Below are positions 35,511-47,143 of a stretch of 64,000 nucleotides of DNA, in pieces. The DNA is from Cocos nucifera (lineage: Eukaryota; Streptophyta; Magnoliopsida; Arecales; Arecaceae). Numbering within the stretch: position 1 is the first letter of the stretch; each line of letters begins with the position of its first letter. Made by a program: the position numbers and the translations under genes. The notes under the pieces are model-generated. The model did no database searches. It saw only the letters and a list, made by a program, of their open reading frames with translations, and was not told the origin of the DNA. The stretch is from positions 62,001-126,000 of the forward strand of contig QRFJ01002483.1 in NCBI GenBank assembly GCA_006176705.1. Direction: 5' to 3'.

Positions 35511-36412
35511 CTCCCAAAATCCACCAGTGACACCTAGCAGTATATGGTGGCAACCCATCAGAGCTGAATGCGAACCTCTTGGTGCAGCTACCTGTGTGAT
35601 TCAAGTTCTTCTATCTTGAGCCCCGATCAGATTAGGGTTAAGGTGAACTCGTCAAACCCTAGTCTCTGTCATATGATGTAATCATTCGATTCGAGTCCAA
35701 TGTGAAAATCTAAATAGAAACTCTTTCTATTATTTCACTCTACCATGGCCATGGATTTCTGGACTTGATTCTCATGATCATCATAGGGCTACTCCTCTAC
35801 CACCGAGGTAGATAGATCCCATCTTGATGCAATCCAGTTCCTACAATGAACATGCTATAGCCAACATACACCTCAGGGTTCCATATGGCTAGGAGACCGA
35901 GTAATGGTGTAGTCAAACTATAACACCCTCAAGGTGAACTGCCGATGCATCTCAGGTCAAAGAACCAGACACACTACTGCAGCATCGAGTCAGTCATTGA
36001 CGAGAAGGTAGACTTCCTAATGACTACTCGAGGTGGTCACGCTCAGTGCCCTCGTTCTCTAACGAGTACCTGTACTCTCGCTCCGGTGTCTCCACACCGT
36101 AGACTCAAGACTCATCTACTAAAGAGAAGCGATCGTACACCAACCTTCCGGATCAATCACCATCCTCGTGATGATCCTATGGTCGGGAGCTGTTTATGAG
36201 TTAATAATGATTATTCATGTCTTAAATTTTCAACTCTTGAAAATATGAATTATCATTACCATTAACTCAAAGGATGTATCACAGACACTAAATACACATG
36301 TGTGATAGAAAATAACCCATTTCATTAATTATAGTCAAAATTATAATTTTGCCCCTAGAAGTGTATTACAAGTGTCAGCCAATTCTGGCTTCTAGGGCAC
36401 ATATATCTAACA

Positions 36413-38480
36413 TCATCACGATGATAGGGATTCACCTTCTACGATCATCGGATGGATCTACCAAGGTCTAGATTTGGTTTGAGCACATTAAGTTAATTTC
36501 TGATCTCATTGCTTCTAATAATTTCTCAGAGTCCATATCTAATACGCCTCATCATAGGTCTTGGGATCATCACCATGAACCCTATTTTTTGTGAGAAATA
36601 TTTTTTCAATATCTTCTAAAATAGTACCTAAGTACCTTTCAGGAGGATGAGAAATTTTAATTGATTTTTGAGATGGAGGTAGTGTTTGGACTGGCTCTAA
36701 CTGATTGGGTTTCTTAATTTTCTTAGCTCGTTGCTCATTGGAGACCTTCTCCTTAAGCCTGGTCTATCTTTCGATGCCACCATCTTGAATAAACTATTTT
36801 TCAAGAAACATGACATGTTGACTTATAATGACATTATGGTCTTCTGGAAGATAGAAATAATATCCTAACGACTTTTTAGGATATCTTATGAATCGAGCTC
36901 TAAAGGATCTAGATTCTAACTTGTCTGCTTACTGTCTCTTGACATGAGCAAGACAATCCTAAATTTTGAGGTGACTCAGACTTGATTTTTTATCATGCCA
37001 TATCTCATACAGTGTGGTAGGAATGGTTTTAGAGTGAATCCTATTTAGTAAATATATTGTAGTCATTAGACTATGTCCCCCAAAAAAATTAAGAAGGTTT
37101 GTGAAGCTCATCATGGATCAGACCATATCTAATAGGGTCTGATTTCTTCATTTTGAAATTCTGTTGAGTTGAGGCATTCTAGGTGGAGTCCATTGTGAGA
37201 CTCTACAATTATGTTTAAGATAGTCTAAAAATTTCTGACTAAGATATTCACCTCCTCGATCTGATCGAAGAACCTTAATAGATTTTTCTGTTTGTTTTTC
37301 TACTTTAAATCTAAATTTGTTAAATTTTTCAAAGACTTCAGACTTATGTCGTATCAAATACACATATCCATATCGAGATAAATCATTGATAAAGATGATG
37401 AAGTACATATAATTATCTCTGGCTGGCACATCAAATGGGCCACACACATCTGTATATACCAGGATAAGTAGGTCTATGGCTCTTTTCCCATGTCCTACAA
37501 AAGGAAGTTTGGTCATTTTGCCATGAAGGCATGATTCACAAATCGGATATAACTCGAAAGTCAACAAACTCAATAGCACAGCTTTTTCTAATTTGTTAAT
37601 CCTATCTTCTGCTACATGATCTAGCCTAAGGTGCCATAGATATCTATCATTTAGACTATCTCTAGGTCACTTTCATCCTATGGTATTCACGTTTTACTCG
37701 ATATTAAAAATAGAAACATCAATATGTAACTAGTAGAGACCATTAATAAGGAAACAACTTACAAATTTATTTCTTTCAAAAAGAATATTATAATGATCCT
37801 TAAGAAAACTAATTACATAGTCTTTCTATTCTAAATAAGAAACAAAAATCAAATTTTTGCTTACTGCAGGCACATAATAACAGTCCCTAAGTACTAAATC
37901 TAATCCTAACGGTAGTTGAAGAGGGTAGGTTTCCATGGATACAATAGCAACTCTTACTCTATTTTCGACGTGCAGGATCATCTCACCATCCCTCAACCTT
38001 CTGTTCTCCTCAAGATCTTGTATAGAAGTGCACAAATGAGCACTAGAATTAGAGTCAAGCACCCAATTGGATGTAGAAGAAATTGTTAGATTAGATTCAA
38101 TTACGAGCATACCTCCAGAAGGATCTACCTCCTTCTTATTCTTCAGGTTGGCTAGGTATAAAGGGCAGTTTCATTTCTAATGGCCGTCGTATTATAATGA
38201 AAATATTTTTCTTTGTTGACGGCCTTCTTCTTTTACTCTTCCTTTTTCTTCTTCCCTCCATCTATCTTCTGCTTCTTTGCAGACTTCTTCTTCTTTTCAA
38301 AAGACTTTTTTTTGGATGAAGTCTGCTTCACAGCAAGCACTGAGTCCTTTGAACCTTTTAAAAAAAGCTCAGTAGTAACCAGCATGTTCATCAATTTAGT
38401 TAAAGTACATTGCAGCTTATGCATATGGAAGTTCATGATGAGCTGCCCAGATGCATCAGTCAAGGATTGCAAGATCACAT
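36413..38480 (-). pseudogene. B pol: start of RT, integrase, protease, Gag C-part
   Basis: On the minus strand, after A, the frame resumes near 36465 with the start of RT. Integrase follows (37148-37579: CESCLHGKMTKLPFVGHG, VYTDVCGPFDV, VLRSDRGGEYLS), then protease (37826-38110: NWVLDSNSSAHLC, where the expected Asp-Ser-Gly reads Asp-Ser-Asn), and the Lys-rich Gag tail (38233-38478). The zinc knuckle region near 38170-38215 is degraded. Stops separate the pieces. It is inactive, and older than A by its decay. Confidence 0.85.
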
Positions 38481-38481
38481 C

Positions 38482-38966
38482 AATTTACAAGTTCTTGTCT
38501 AGCTTGACACCGAGCTTCTCAAGCTTCTCTAAGTCCTTGATCATCATCAGACAATGATCTTGGTTGACTACCCATCACGCATTTAAGCCTTAAAAAGTCT
38601 TCTAGTGACTTGATACTTAGCTGCACGACTCTCTTCACCGAATAACTCTTGTAGGTGAGCCAACATTTGATGAGCAGTCTTGATATCCTCATGTTGATGC
38701 TGAAGCTCATCAGACATTGAGCCCAACATGTAGCACATAGCTTTATTATCTTCGTCCATCCACTTTTCTAGAGATGCTCTCTGTTTTGTGGATGGACGGG
38801 TTGGTAAGGTGGGAGAATCCTGATCCAATACATGAGTTAGCTTTTCAAAATCTAAAATAATTTTATAGTTCCAAAGCCAATTCTTGTAATTTGGTCCGAT
38901 CAATCTGCAGGTGTCTAAGATATGAGCTAGTGGATTGGACGCAGATATTTTTCTATAGAGAGTCAA
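38482..38966 (-). pseudogene. B: gag N-terminal part, start codon lost
   Basis: The frame 38583-38966 reads SASNPLAHILDTCRLIGPN, then NWLWNYKIILDFEKL, HQMLAHLQELFGEESRAAK, colinear with the gag of A. The position of the A start codon is ATA in B (complement of 38946-38948), so the normal start is gone; an upstream Met in the same frame exists but is not conserved in function. Confidence 0.85.
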
Positions 38967-40833
38967 AATTTTTAGTTTGATTTTGTAATTAGACTTGACT
39001 AGTTTATTTAAAAATTTTATTTTAAATAAATTAGGCTTCCACTATTTACTCGGATCTCTACACTCTTGGCAGAAATGAGAAAATCTTCACGATCATTGAT
39101 TTCTAGTGGATGGTGTGGTCCCATCGACTGGCTTACTACCTCACCTAATAATTATTGATAATGGGTCAATCAAAGAGTGGACAACTCTTGTCCAATAATT
39201 CTTTAATCATGGTGCACCCAAACCTAGTCTCTAATTCATGAAACTCATTATGCCCAAAATATTGCTCCACTCCTTAGTTAAGTTAGATCCATCATTTGCA
39301 TGAATTGAATTCTTGATTGGATCCCTTACCATATCTAAAATATTGAGCCTAACCCATCCTCTAACCTATAGTATCCAATGCCTAATAGACATAGTTGCAT
39401 CTTCTCGAAGCAACTGAACCACTGTTACCAGTCGAGAACAATCAACCTCGAGAAGGACCCACACATCTATAATTGTGGAAGACCTATGACTTAATATTTT
39501 TTTAGAAAGATTTAATTTAGATCTCTTAGACTTAACTTGGTCATAATAATTATGACTAATCTAGTGGCATGGATTAGCTTAAATTGTTAGCCACCTCAAA
39601 TCAGAACTGGGTTGACCTAAATGGCCAGGTAAGTGAGACCAGTGGAAGGGATATGCCATTAACTCGATAAGATTGCATTTAGATTGAGTAGCTTTCAATT
39701 AAAAATCAGTCGATCGTATTTGCCAAACTTACCTTAGACACCAAATTATCAAATAAAAAATAATCAGATTAGCCTACAATCTAGGCTCGAACCATAGAGC
39801 CAAATTAGATCTTAACTTGGTCGATCATATATTACTGTGAGTCGACCTTGATCCAGACTTAATCCTATTAGGCTGATCAATTTTAAGCACTCTTGATCTC
39901 ACCTAACCAACTCTTGATTCGATTTGATCAACCGCTAGACCTAATTGAGCTACCCAAGCCCGAACCCAAATTTATGAAGGTATCTTAGATATAAAAATTT
40001 ATAATTTTTAGATATAATTTATTTTATAATCTTAATTTTTAATTAGTTTGGGTTCATAAATAGAAACAAGCCAAAAATTCTAGAATTTTAGGATCTAAAA
40101 TTTTGTAGAAAAGTAAGTTATCGATTTCTAATTAAGGATAAATATGCAGCACCCCTACATACCATAAGAGCATCCCATCGAATGGAAAGAGAAGGCCTTT
40201 AAATCCTTCTTACTCTTATGATCGGACGATCAAGGGAAATGCCTTAATCAAAAATAAATACTACACTATAAAATAATAAGATCTATAACATATATCATGT
40301 GTGAAATCATAGATCTAAACATGCATGATCTGTATACATCTCATGTATCATTTATGAAATCATAAATTCATGCTTTTAGATCTAATATATCACATATAAA
40401 ATCTAAAAAATAAAATTTAAATTGATCATATCAAAATAAAATCTATTCTAGATAATTCATAGAACTATTCTACAACTAGTTTAGGCATGCATCTATCATA
40501 TCTTATATGAATATTTAAATATTTAATTTTTTATTTTTTAGATCTGATTATAATATTTATAACATCAAAAAAATAGAAATAAAAATATCTAAAATCATAT
40601 TTAATCATATCAAAAAGAAAAATTACACTAGACTACACATAGAATAGCTCTATACCTAGTCTAGACATGTATCTCATACATCATTGATATGATTTTAAAT
40701 TTTAAATTTTCTAATTTTAGATCTAATCACATATATTATGACATCTAAAATTCTTTAATATTAGATCATAAAAATAAAAAAAATTAGATCTAAAGAAGAT
40801 ATGAAGAACTGCTAATTTGACTCTGATACTAGT
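38949..40833 (-). mobile_element. B: leader and decayed primer site
   Basis: Colinear with the leader of A. The primer site is changed to ctctgatactag at 40821-40832 (from ctctgatacca), next to the 5' LTR. Confidence 0.75.
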
Positions 40834-43140
40834 TGAAGGAAAATCAACTTTTTTCCGCCACAGGATCGTTCAGATCCGATTAGATTTGAAGGAATATTTC
40901 AAAAATTTTCTAACAAATCTAAATCAAATTTGAGACTTCTTGAATTTGATCCTATATGTCTAATATTAAAATTAAAATTAAAATTAAATCAGATTTAACT
41001 TTCTATCTTGTTTGGGTAAGCTACTTTTATCTTGTCGATGATCTATTGTCATTCGGAGTTCTGGATCTAGCCATGCAAGTGTCAGACCTCTACCAGAGTC
41101 CACTCAGACTGGATCTAGAGCTGCTCTCCTTCTAGATCTGATCTCCAAATATTAGATCTAGAGCCTTTTGGTTGATCCTCCAAATCTATCTCTGAAGGAT
41201 ACATGTTTGTCTCACGAATAGTTTGTCTTCTTTCCTGATCTTTGCGCCAAATAGGATTGATCTTCCTTCGCAACTTGTGCCCAACCTTTGGTGTGGAGAA
41301 GAGGGAGGAGATCAAAGGAAGGGAGGCATGGAGAGAGGTGGGGATGATAGCATGTGGGCATGGAATGCAAAAGGATTCTTAAACCCTAGGGGTGTAGGGT
41401 CCTTTAAATAAATCCTGCGCCACCTAAGAGTTCTAATTGAACAAGCAACTTGATTGCTTGATTAAATCAGAACTCCATCTAATTTCCACACATAAACACC
41501 AGGTACTTACCTAGTTTTGTTGTCAAAAACCCTCCAAAAGTTGTCGCACAAATTGGATAGGGAAAGAGAGAGAGAGAGAGAGAGAGAGATAGTGTAGATG
41601 GACTCTTCTTCCTCTCTTTGAATTTGATCTCAATCAAACCTCTTTAACTTGGTCAAATCTAAATTTGACCTAGTCAAAGCCTATCCATTAAGTGGCACAC
41701 ACCTAAGAGGATGTGTTCCCTCTCCATGTCACATATAATATCTAGGGTGTGCACCCGTAGAAATTCTTCAGGGGGTGCACGCCCCCTGTCCCTTCTTTCT
41801 TACAACAGGGTCAACCTTTGACCCTTGTCCAAAATAGAAAATAGCAAGTAACAAAAATTGATAGGTGTTATCTTAAATTCATCTAATGAATTAATTTAAC
41901 CCTTTTCTAATCTGGATAGGCTCCAGTCAAGGTTCCAAAGCGAGTCAAACTCATCCAAGATGAATCAGAAAGACTATAGAAGAAGAATATTAAGCTCAAT
42001 CGTATGCTAGCATGATTTTCTTGAATCTAATTGGATCCAATCTAAATCAATCAAACTAGATTAGCTTAATTGATCACATCCAAACCCAAACCCTCATTTG
42101 TGTGATCCAATTAGGTTCAGTTCTGTATGGTAATGAAATGTCATGATTTCCATCATTGACATCATCGAAATACCTTTCGATGGACCAAAACTTTTCTAAA
42201 TTATATAATTAGAATGATCGATTATCAAGATCATTCTAATTGCTCTCAAAATCCACCAGTGACACCTAGTAGTATATGTAAGCAAGCCATCAGAATAAAA
42301 AATAAACCTCTCGGTGTAGCTACCTATGTGATTGGTTTCTTCTATCTTGAGCCTCAACAGGATTAGAATTAAGGTGAACTCATCAAAACCAATATCAATC
42401 ATATAAGTTAATCATTCGATTCGAGTCCAATGTGAAATCCTAATAGAATCTCTTTTTATTATCTTCATACTGCCATGGTTATGGATTTATGGACTCAATC
42501 TCATGATCATCATAGGACTACTCCTCATCTACTGAGGTAGATAGATCTCCTATTGGTGCAATCCAATTCCTACAATGAACATACTATAGCTAACATACGT
42601 CTTAGAATTTTGAATGGCTAGGAGACCGAGTTATAGTGTAGTCAAACTATAACATTCTCAAGGTGAACTACCGATGCACCTTAGATCAAAGAATCAGATA
42701 CGCCACTGCAGCATCGAACTAGTCATCGATGAGAAAGTAGACTCCCGTATGATTGCTCGAGGTGATCATGCTCAGATGCCCTCATTCTTTAATGAGTACC
42801 TATACTCTCGCTCTGGTGTTTCCACATCGTAAACTCAAAATTCATCTATCTTAAGAAAGCGATCGTACACCAACCTTCCGGATTGATCATCATTCTCGTG
42901 ATGATCCTACGGTCAGAAGCAATTTATGAATTAATTTTGAAAATTCATGTCTTAAATTTTTAACTCTTGAAAATATGAATTGTCATTACCATTAAATCAA
43001 AGGATGTATTATAGATACTTTAAATACACACTATGATAGAAAATAATTTTTTTATTATTTATAGTCAAAATTATAAAATTTTTTCTAGAAGTGTATTACA
43101 AGTGTTTAGCTAATCTGACTTTTAAGGCATACATCTAACA
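40834..43140 (-). mobile_element. B: 5' LTR
   Basis: 2,307 bp, tgaaggaaaatcaac to acatctaaca. It is colinear with 22863-25149. A GA tract at 41565-41589 is about twice the length of the one in the 3' LTR (near 23583-23594). Confidence 0.92.
41565..41589. repeat. (GA)n microsatellite in LTR B
   Basis: About twelve GA units here against about six in the partner LTR, so it changed length after insertion. Confidence 0.85.
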
Positions 43141-43145
43141 CTATC

Positions 43146-43308
43146 TGTCTGAGAGAGCCAGCTAAATCTTAGTCCATGCAAGCTCGATCTATATCCGAGC
43201 CAGCTCCACCTACGTGCCACTAGGCTAAAGCTATTACTTATTGGGCTTCCTTCTTCAACTAGTTTTCTTATTCTCCTGAGGTTTGAGAGCACCACACCAA
43301 GTTCTACA
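43146..43308 (-). mobile_element. C: 5' LTR, part 2
   Basis: tgtctgagagagccagc to gttctaca matches 9310-9496 and completes the LTR interrupted at 22862. Confidence 0.88.
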
Positions 43309-44561
43309 TCACTTAAATTAGACCCATGACGAAGTTTAGATTGAAGTTAGACTGAGAGTCTCTCTCTTCACTCTTTTTTTTCTCAAATTAAAGGCTAATA
43401 AAATTTTAACTTGGTTATGGTAGATCCTTTAATACTAGAGGAGCACCAGATCTAGAGATCAGACCACCAGTCAAAAAACATGACTTTTAAATCAGATTGA
43501 TTGTAAGTTCTTTTTATTCTCTAGGATTTTTCTTAATACACATCATGTATTTCAAATTAGAATTTTAAAAAATATATATTGAAATAATAAGAAATTAGAA
43601 AAATAATTATATTATGCATGCTCTCATGAAAATATTATTCAAAATTATAGGTCAAGCATAAGGTGTTTGACATGATTATCACAAACTGCAAATTTGAAAT
43701 AAATTAATTTTTTTGTTTTAATATTGTATAACATTTGGAAAGAAAATTATGCATGTTCATCTTTGCATGAATTTTTAAATAAAAAATATTTTATTATCAT
43801 TTAAAAATGAGATATGGTACTTTAAATTTATGATTATTATGAAAATAAATATGATTATATGATAAAAATTGATGATGAAAACTCTTTAGTTAGACTATAA
43901 TTTGTGTCTAGCCAATGAAAATAATCATTAGCCACATGTTAGAAACTAGTTTCTTCTAAATCTATCAGTTAGAACTGATCATTAGTAGAGCAAATCCTTC
44001 TAGACCTAGTCAATCAGGGCTGATCATTGGCACATGCTGATGCATTACGTATTAGTTTTCAGTATTAGTTTCTTATTAATTATACCAATGAAAAAATTAA
44101 TTATGCTTAATTACTTAGAGATATTGATAACTTACTGAGCCTGTAACATTCATTACTTTTTTTCTATTTTTTCCAAATCTAAAAGAGAACATAAGGCTTG
44201 GGGCTGAGTAGTGAGGAGCATAGGACTTTAGATCTTTCTATTTTTTTAAGATCTAAAAGAGAATATAGGACTCAGGGCTGAGCAATGAGGAGCATAGGAC
44301 TCTAGATGCCATTTACTTAGTTTATCTTTGAATAAAATTAAATTGGACCTTATGTTATTTATTCTTATTTGTCTTTTTGAACTATCCTTTTAGTGAATAA
44401 ATATCTTAAAGGATTTGCTTTTATTGCTACCGTGTGAGTTTGGTTAATGTGAATATATATGACTAAAAAGATAGGCCTTACACATGCTATGGGATTAAAC
44501 CCTAAGGACATGTGGCCATCTGTTATATGCCTGGTTCGGGCCATCAAGTTGGGGCATGACA
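43309..44561 (+). mobile_element. F: old solo LTR, segment 3 of 3
   Basis: It resembles the E LTR read on the minus strand: taacttactgagcc, a tctattttt tract, ctgagtagtgaggagcatag and the LTR end ggggcatgaca (44551-44561; E ends GGGCGTGACA on -). A 75-bp stretch, agatctaaaagagaacat.. near 44176, is repeated at 44240-44300. Base similarity to E is modest, so F is an older or different subfamily. The first five bases are the right target copy of C (tcact). Confidence 0.6.
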
Positions 44562-46058
44562 GTTTTATTTTGGCAGGCTAGGTCGGGCTTGGAGAATATA
44601 CCTTTTTCGATAAACGGGTTAGGCTCAGGCTTGGCAATTAAAACTTGACCCAAGCCTAGCTTGACTTTTTTTTTCTTGCATTGAGTTGGACAATAGACAT
44701 GTTGTAAGATTGTTGGTAATTTTAAATTATTCATATGTAGCATTTTTAAAATGCTTTTAAGTATTTTTAGTTTTTTTTTAAATTAGAAAAAATGATTAGG
44801 AAGTCAAAAGTTTGGCACAAAGCCTGAAGCTTGATTAAGCAGTAGACTTGGGCCTGAAAGATAGGCTCAAAGGTTAGGCTATTAGGCCCCATGCCTAAGT
44901 AAATTGTATTGACTTTTTGGCAAAGCCTACCTTGAGCTCGGCTTGGCTCAACCTATGAATGAGTCTAGTTTAGATTTGGAACCATATCTAACCTAGAGAA
45001 TAAACATTGCTAATTCTTCATAATTTTAGTTGTGACTCCTTAAATACTTATCAAAACCTAATTTCATCCTATAGTCGAAAGGAGTGTAAGAACCCCTACG
45101 ACTGACAAGTGATAAGAGAGCTATCCTTTATTGTTAAAGAAATAGAGAGAGAAGACTCCTATTTCTCCTATCGCCAACAAGTGATCGGAGATCCATCTTC
45201 TGCTATCACCAAACTTGTCACTACATGTCCCATAAGCTTTTAGGACCTTAGCTCTTTCGATTATCTCCATTCCCTTTTAATTAATCCTATGTTCTTGTTC
45301 CCAAATCCTAATTTGGGGTTTTAGATTTGCTTATGTTCTCCACCTATAGTGTAATTTCTTCCATGCAGATTTAGAGCTTGGCTTTGTTCTTTGCTTGTTT
45401 GAATCACATTTAATTTGTCATGAACTTAGAGCTTTTTAATTATCGGTGTCATATTTATGTAGCTAAGATTGTTATTGTTTCTCAATGGATTTGAAAGCCT
45501 CAGATTATATTTGGATTTTCTTCGATGTTATTATGAGATGTATTTGGTTGTGATTTTGCTTTTTTAAGGATTTCTATGGGTGGATTTGCTGATTACACCA
45601 AAACCCTAAAATGTGAAATAGTGATTCAATATTTGTGTTGTTAGTTTGAATATTGTTTCTTGTAATTGGATAGGAAGAGATCTTAATTATATCAATCGAG
45701 TTGGTATAAATTTTTTATTATTTCATTTATCATGATTTTAGATCAAACGTGGACAAATATATGAGGTAGTTTCTTTCATGGCTTGATTCATTAATGGCAA
45801 TTTGTGTCATTTGAAAATGAAGAAGGAATAAACAAGATCAAGCTTTATGTTGACAGCTCAAAAGGCTTCATTTGGGTTTTGAAAGCATGGTACTATATAC
45901 AATTATCATAACATTATAATGGTCTTACAGGTCAATAGACTTGACCATAAGCTTAGCCTCTGGTCCCTCACTTTGTTAGTCATAGGATATGTTGCTTGTT
46001 GTGTTGTCTGTTTGAAGAATTTAGAATTGTATCATAATTTTCTGACGGAAAAGGTTTG
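44562..46058. other. unassigned DNA between F and G1
   Basis: 44567-45000 is rich in variants of aagcctgagc/ggcttggctc on both strands, a texture common in plant dispersed repeats, but I cannot name one. 45000-46058 is T-rich, intron-like or UTR-like text without a long ORF; the 65-codon frame at 45919 has no recognisable motif. The last five bases, gtttg (46054-46058), should recur after the 3' LTR of G1, outside the window. Confidence 0.4.
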
Positions 46059-46996
46059 TGTTGGGGGTAAATTTAGCTCCGACCGAAGTCCAATAAAAAG
46101 TCCGAACTTGATTTGACTATATCTAGAGTCGCAACAGTCATAGCCGAACTTCAACTAAACTGATTTAACCCAAAGGGGTCGATCTTCAAGTCATGTATGC
46201 TGGACGAACTTCTTAGTAGATGAATAATAGAATTCTAAATAATCATAACCCAACCCATTCAACCTTGCTTGGCAACAAATCTTAAAAGCAGCTGAATTTT
46301 TCTATTGGAAGCATCGAACTCCTTCTAGACGGTCTCCTTCCTAGTCAAATTCCTTCAGATGGGATCTTATCCAATCGAATTTCTTCACGATAGAACATAT
46401 CTAATTAACCTTGCATCAAGGACTTCATCCAGTCGAATTCTCCCACTCTCTCATGGATAGGGGCTGAACTTGCAAGTGGCCAAATTCCATTATTCCCTTT
46501 TAACTATTATAGATCTATCCATCTTGCATTATGCACATCGACCGGATGGATTTGAACAATAAAAGAACCTTGTTTGGTTCCTAATCCTTAATATTCAGCA
46601 GCACTATTGAGCACTAAGTTGTAAGCTGAACTAGGTGTAGAAGTCTTGCCTGAACTCCAATCATTGACCTCTAATAGACCAGCAAGTCACGACAAAGGAT
46701 ATCACTTTTCATAACAAACTCCACGTGGCACGAACAGCCCACTAACATTCTATTGTGGCTGTCACTTTCATTCTGTTATAGGCTTCGCCTATATAAGAAA
46801 TCCTCCAGATATATTTTTCTCTTTAAGCTCTCATCTCCACTAAAATTCTCCTGAGTACTCTATTCTTGTTGGCTAGAAAATTAACTTGATCATCAGAGGA
46901 TCCTATCGGAGCTACCCACCTCCGATTTGGACTTTGTCTTACAGGTCACATCGGCAATCTCATCTTTACCAGCTCCAGCGAACTCAGGCATCAACA
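46059..46996 (+). mobile_element. G1: 5' LTR
   Basis: About 938 bp from tgttgggggtaaat to aggcatcaaca. The right border is uncertain by up to 20 bp because the primer site lies a little away. The second half is similar to LTR G2 (aacaaactccacgtggc, ctatataagaaa.cctcc); the first half differs, so the two elements are related but distinct. Confidence 0.8.
46790..46796 (+). promoter_or_regulatory. G1: TATA box in the LTR
   Basis: tatataa in gcctatataagaaatcctcc. The same box and context occur in LTR G2 at 55045-55051. Confidence 0.6.
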
Positions 46997-47016
46997 CTAT
47001 CTTTTGCACCAATAGG

Positions 47017-47036
47017 ATTGGCGCTAGAGGAAGGAT
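47017..47036 (+). promoter_or_regulatory. G1: probable primer binding site
   Basis: attggcgctagaggaagg shortly after the LTR, conserved as attggtgctaggaaaggg in G2 (55282-55299). The tggcgc start is usual for gypsy primer sites; which tRNA it pairs with is not decided here. Confidence 0.6.
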
Positions 47037-47143
47037 CCTCTAAGCCTTTATTGTTAAAGGAGTGCCCAGTCAAGTTCATCTCTTTCCTCTCTTCTTTGAT
47101 TCTTTAGCTTCTTTTTGTTCTGATCTCTTCCTATTTTAGTAAG

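Larger units (their letters stand above)
26266..36412 (-). mobile_element. A: full-length Ty1-copia element inside B
   Basis: LTRs 26266-28527 and 34132-36412 are close to identical apart from many 1-2 base indels. They enclose gag-pol in copia order, a long leader and an intact primer site. A is of the same family as B, so this is self-nesting. No 5-bp duplication is seen (ccgag left, tcatc right). The two edges of B do not meet in sequence either, with about 330 bp of pol missing. Confidence 0.92.
34132..36412 (-). mobile_element. A: 5' LTR
   Basis: 2,281 bp with tgaaggg..atctaaca ends on +. A TATA-like box on the minus strand is at 34708-34716. Three stem-loops lie at 35431-35510. Confidence 0.92.
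22863..43140 (-). mobile_element. B: Ty1-copia element, split by A
   Basis: Two 2.3-kb LTRs (22863-25149 and 40834-43140) with TG..CA ends enclose copia gag-pol on the minus strand. The flanks carry a perfect 5-bp duplication, ctatc (22858-22862 and 43141-43145), within the LTR of C. Without A the element is about 10.1 kb. The long LTRs and the pol type (YIEEVLKRF, HLSKKMCPGTPEE) resemble Tork/Angela-type copia elements. Confidence 0.92.
8802..43308 (-). mobile_element. C: Ty1-copia element, split by D, E and B
   Basis: C is defined by two similar LTRs (8802-9496, and 22367-22862 joined to 43146-43308), a primer site next to the right LTR, and Gag-protease-integrase-RT-RNase H in copia order on the minus strand. 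The outer flanks carry the same 5 bp, tcact, at 8797-8801 and 43309-43313. D, E and B are inserted in it. Without them C is about 6 kb, a normal copia size. The integrase before RT order fixes it as Ty1-copia. Confidence 0.9.

Noticed and set aside
38213..38557. 114-codon + strand ORF, Phe/Ser-rich
   Set aside because: It is the antisense shadow of the Lys-rich Gag tail of B.
45919..46116. 65-codon + strand ORF with a hydrophobic stretch
   Set aside because: No start context, domain or conservation to support it, and it runs into LTR G1.
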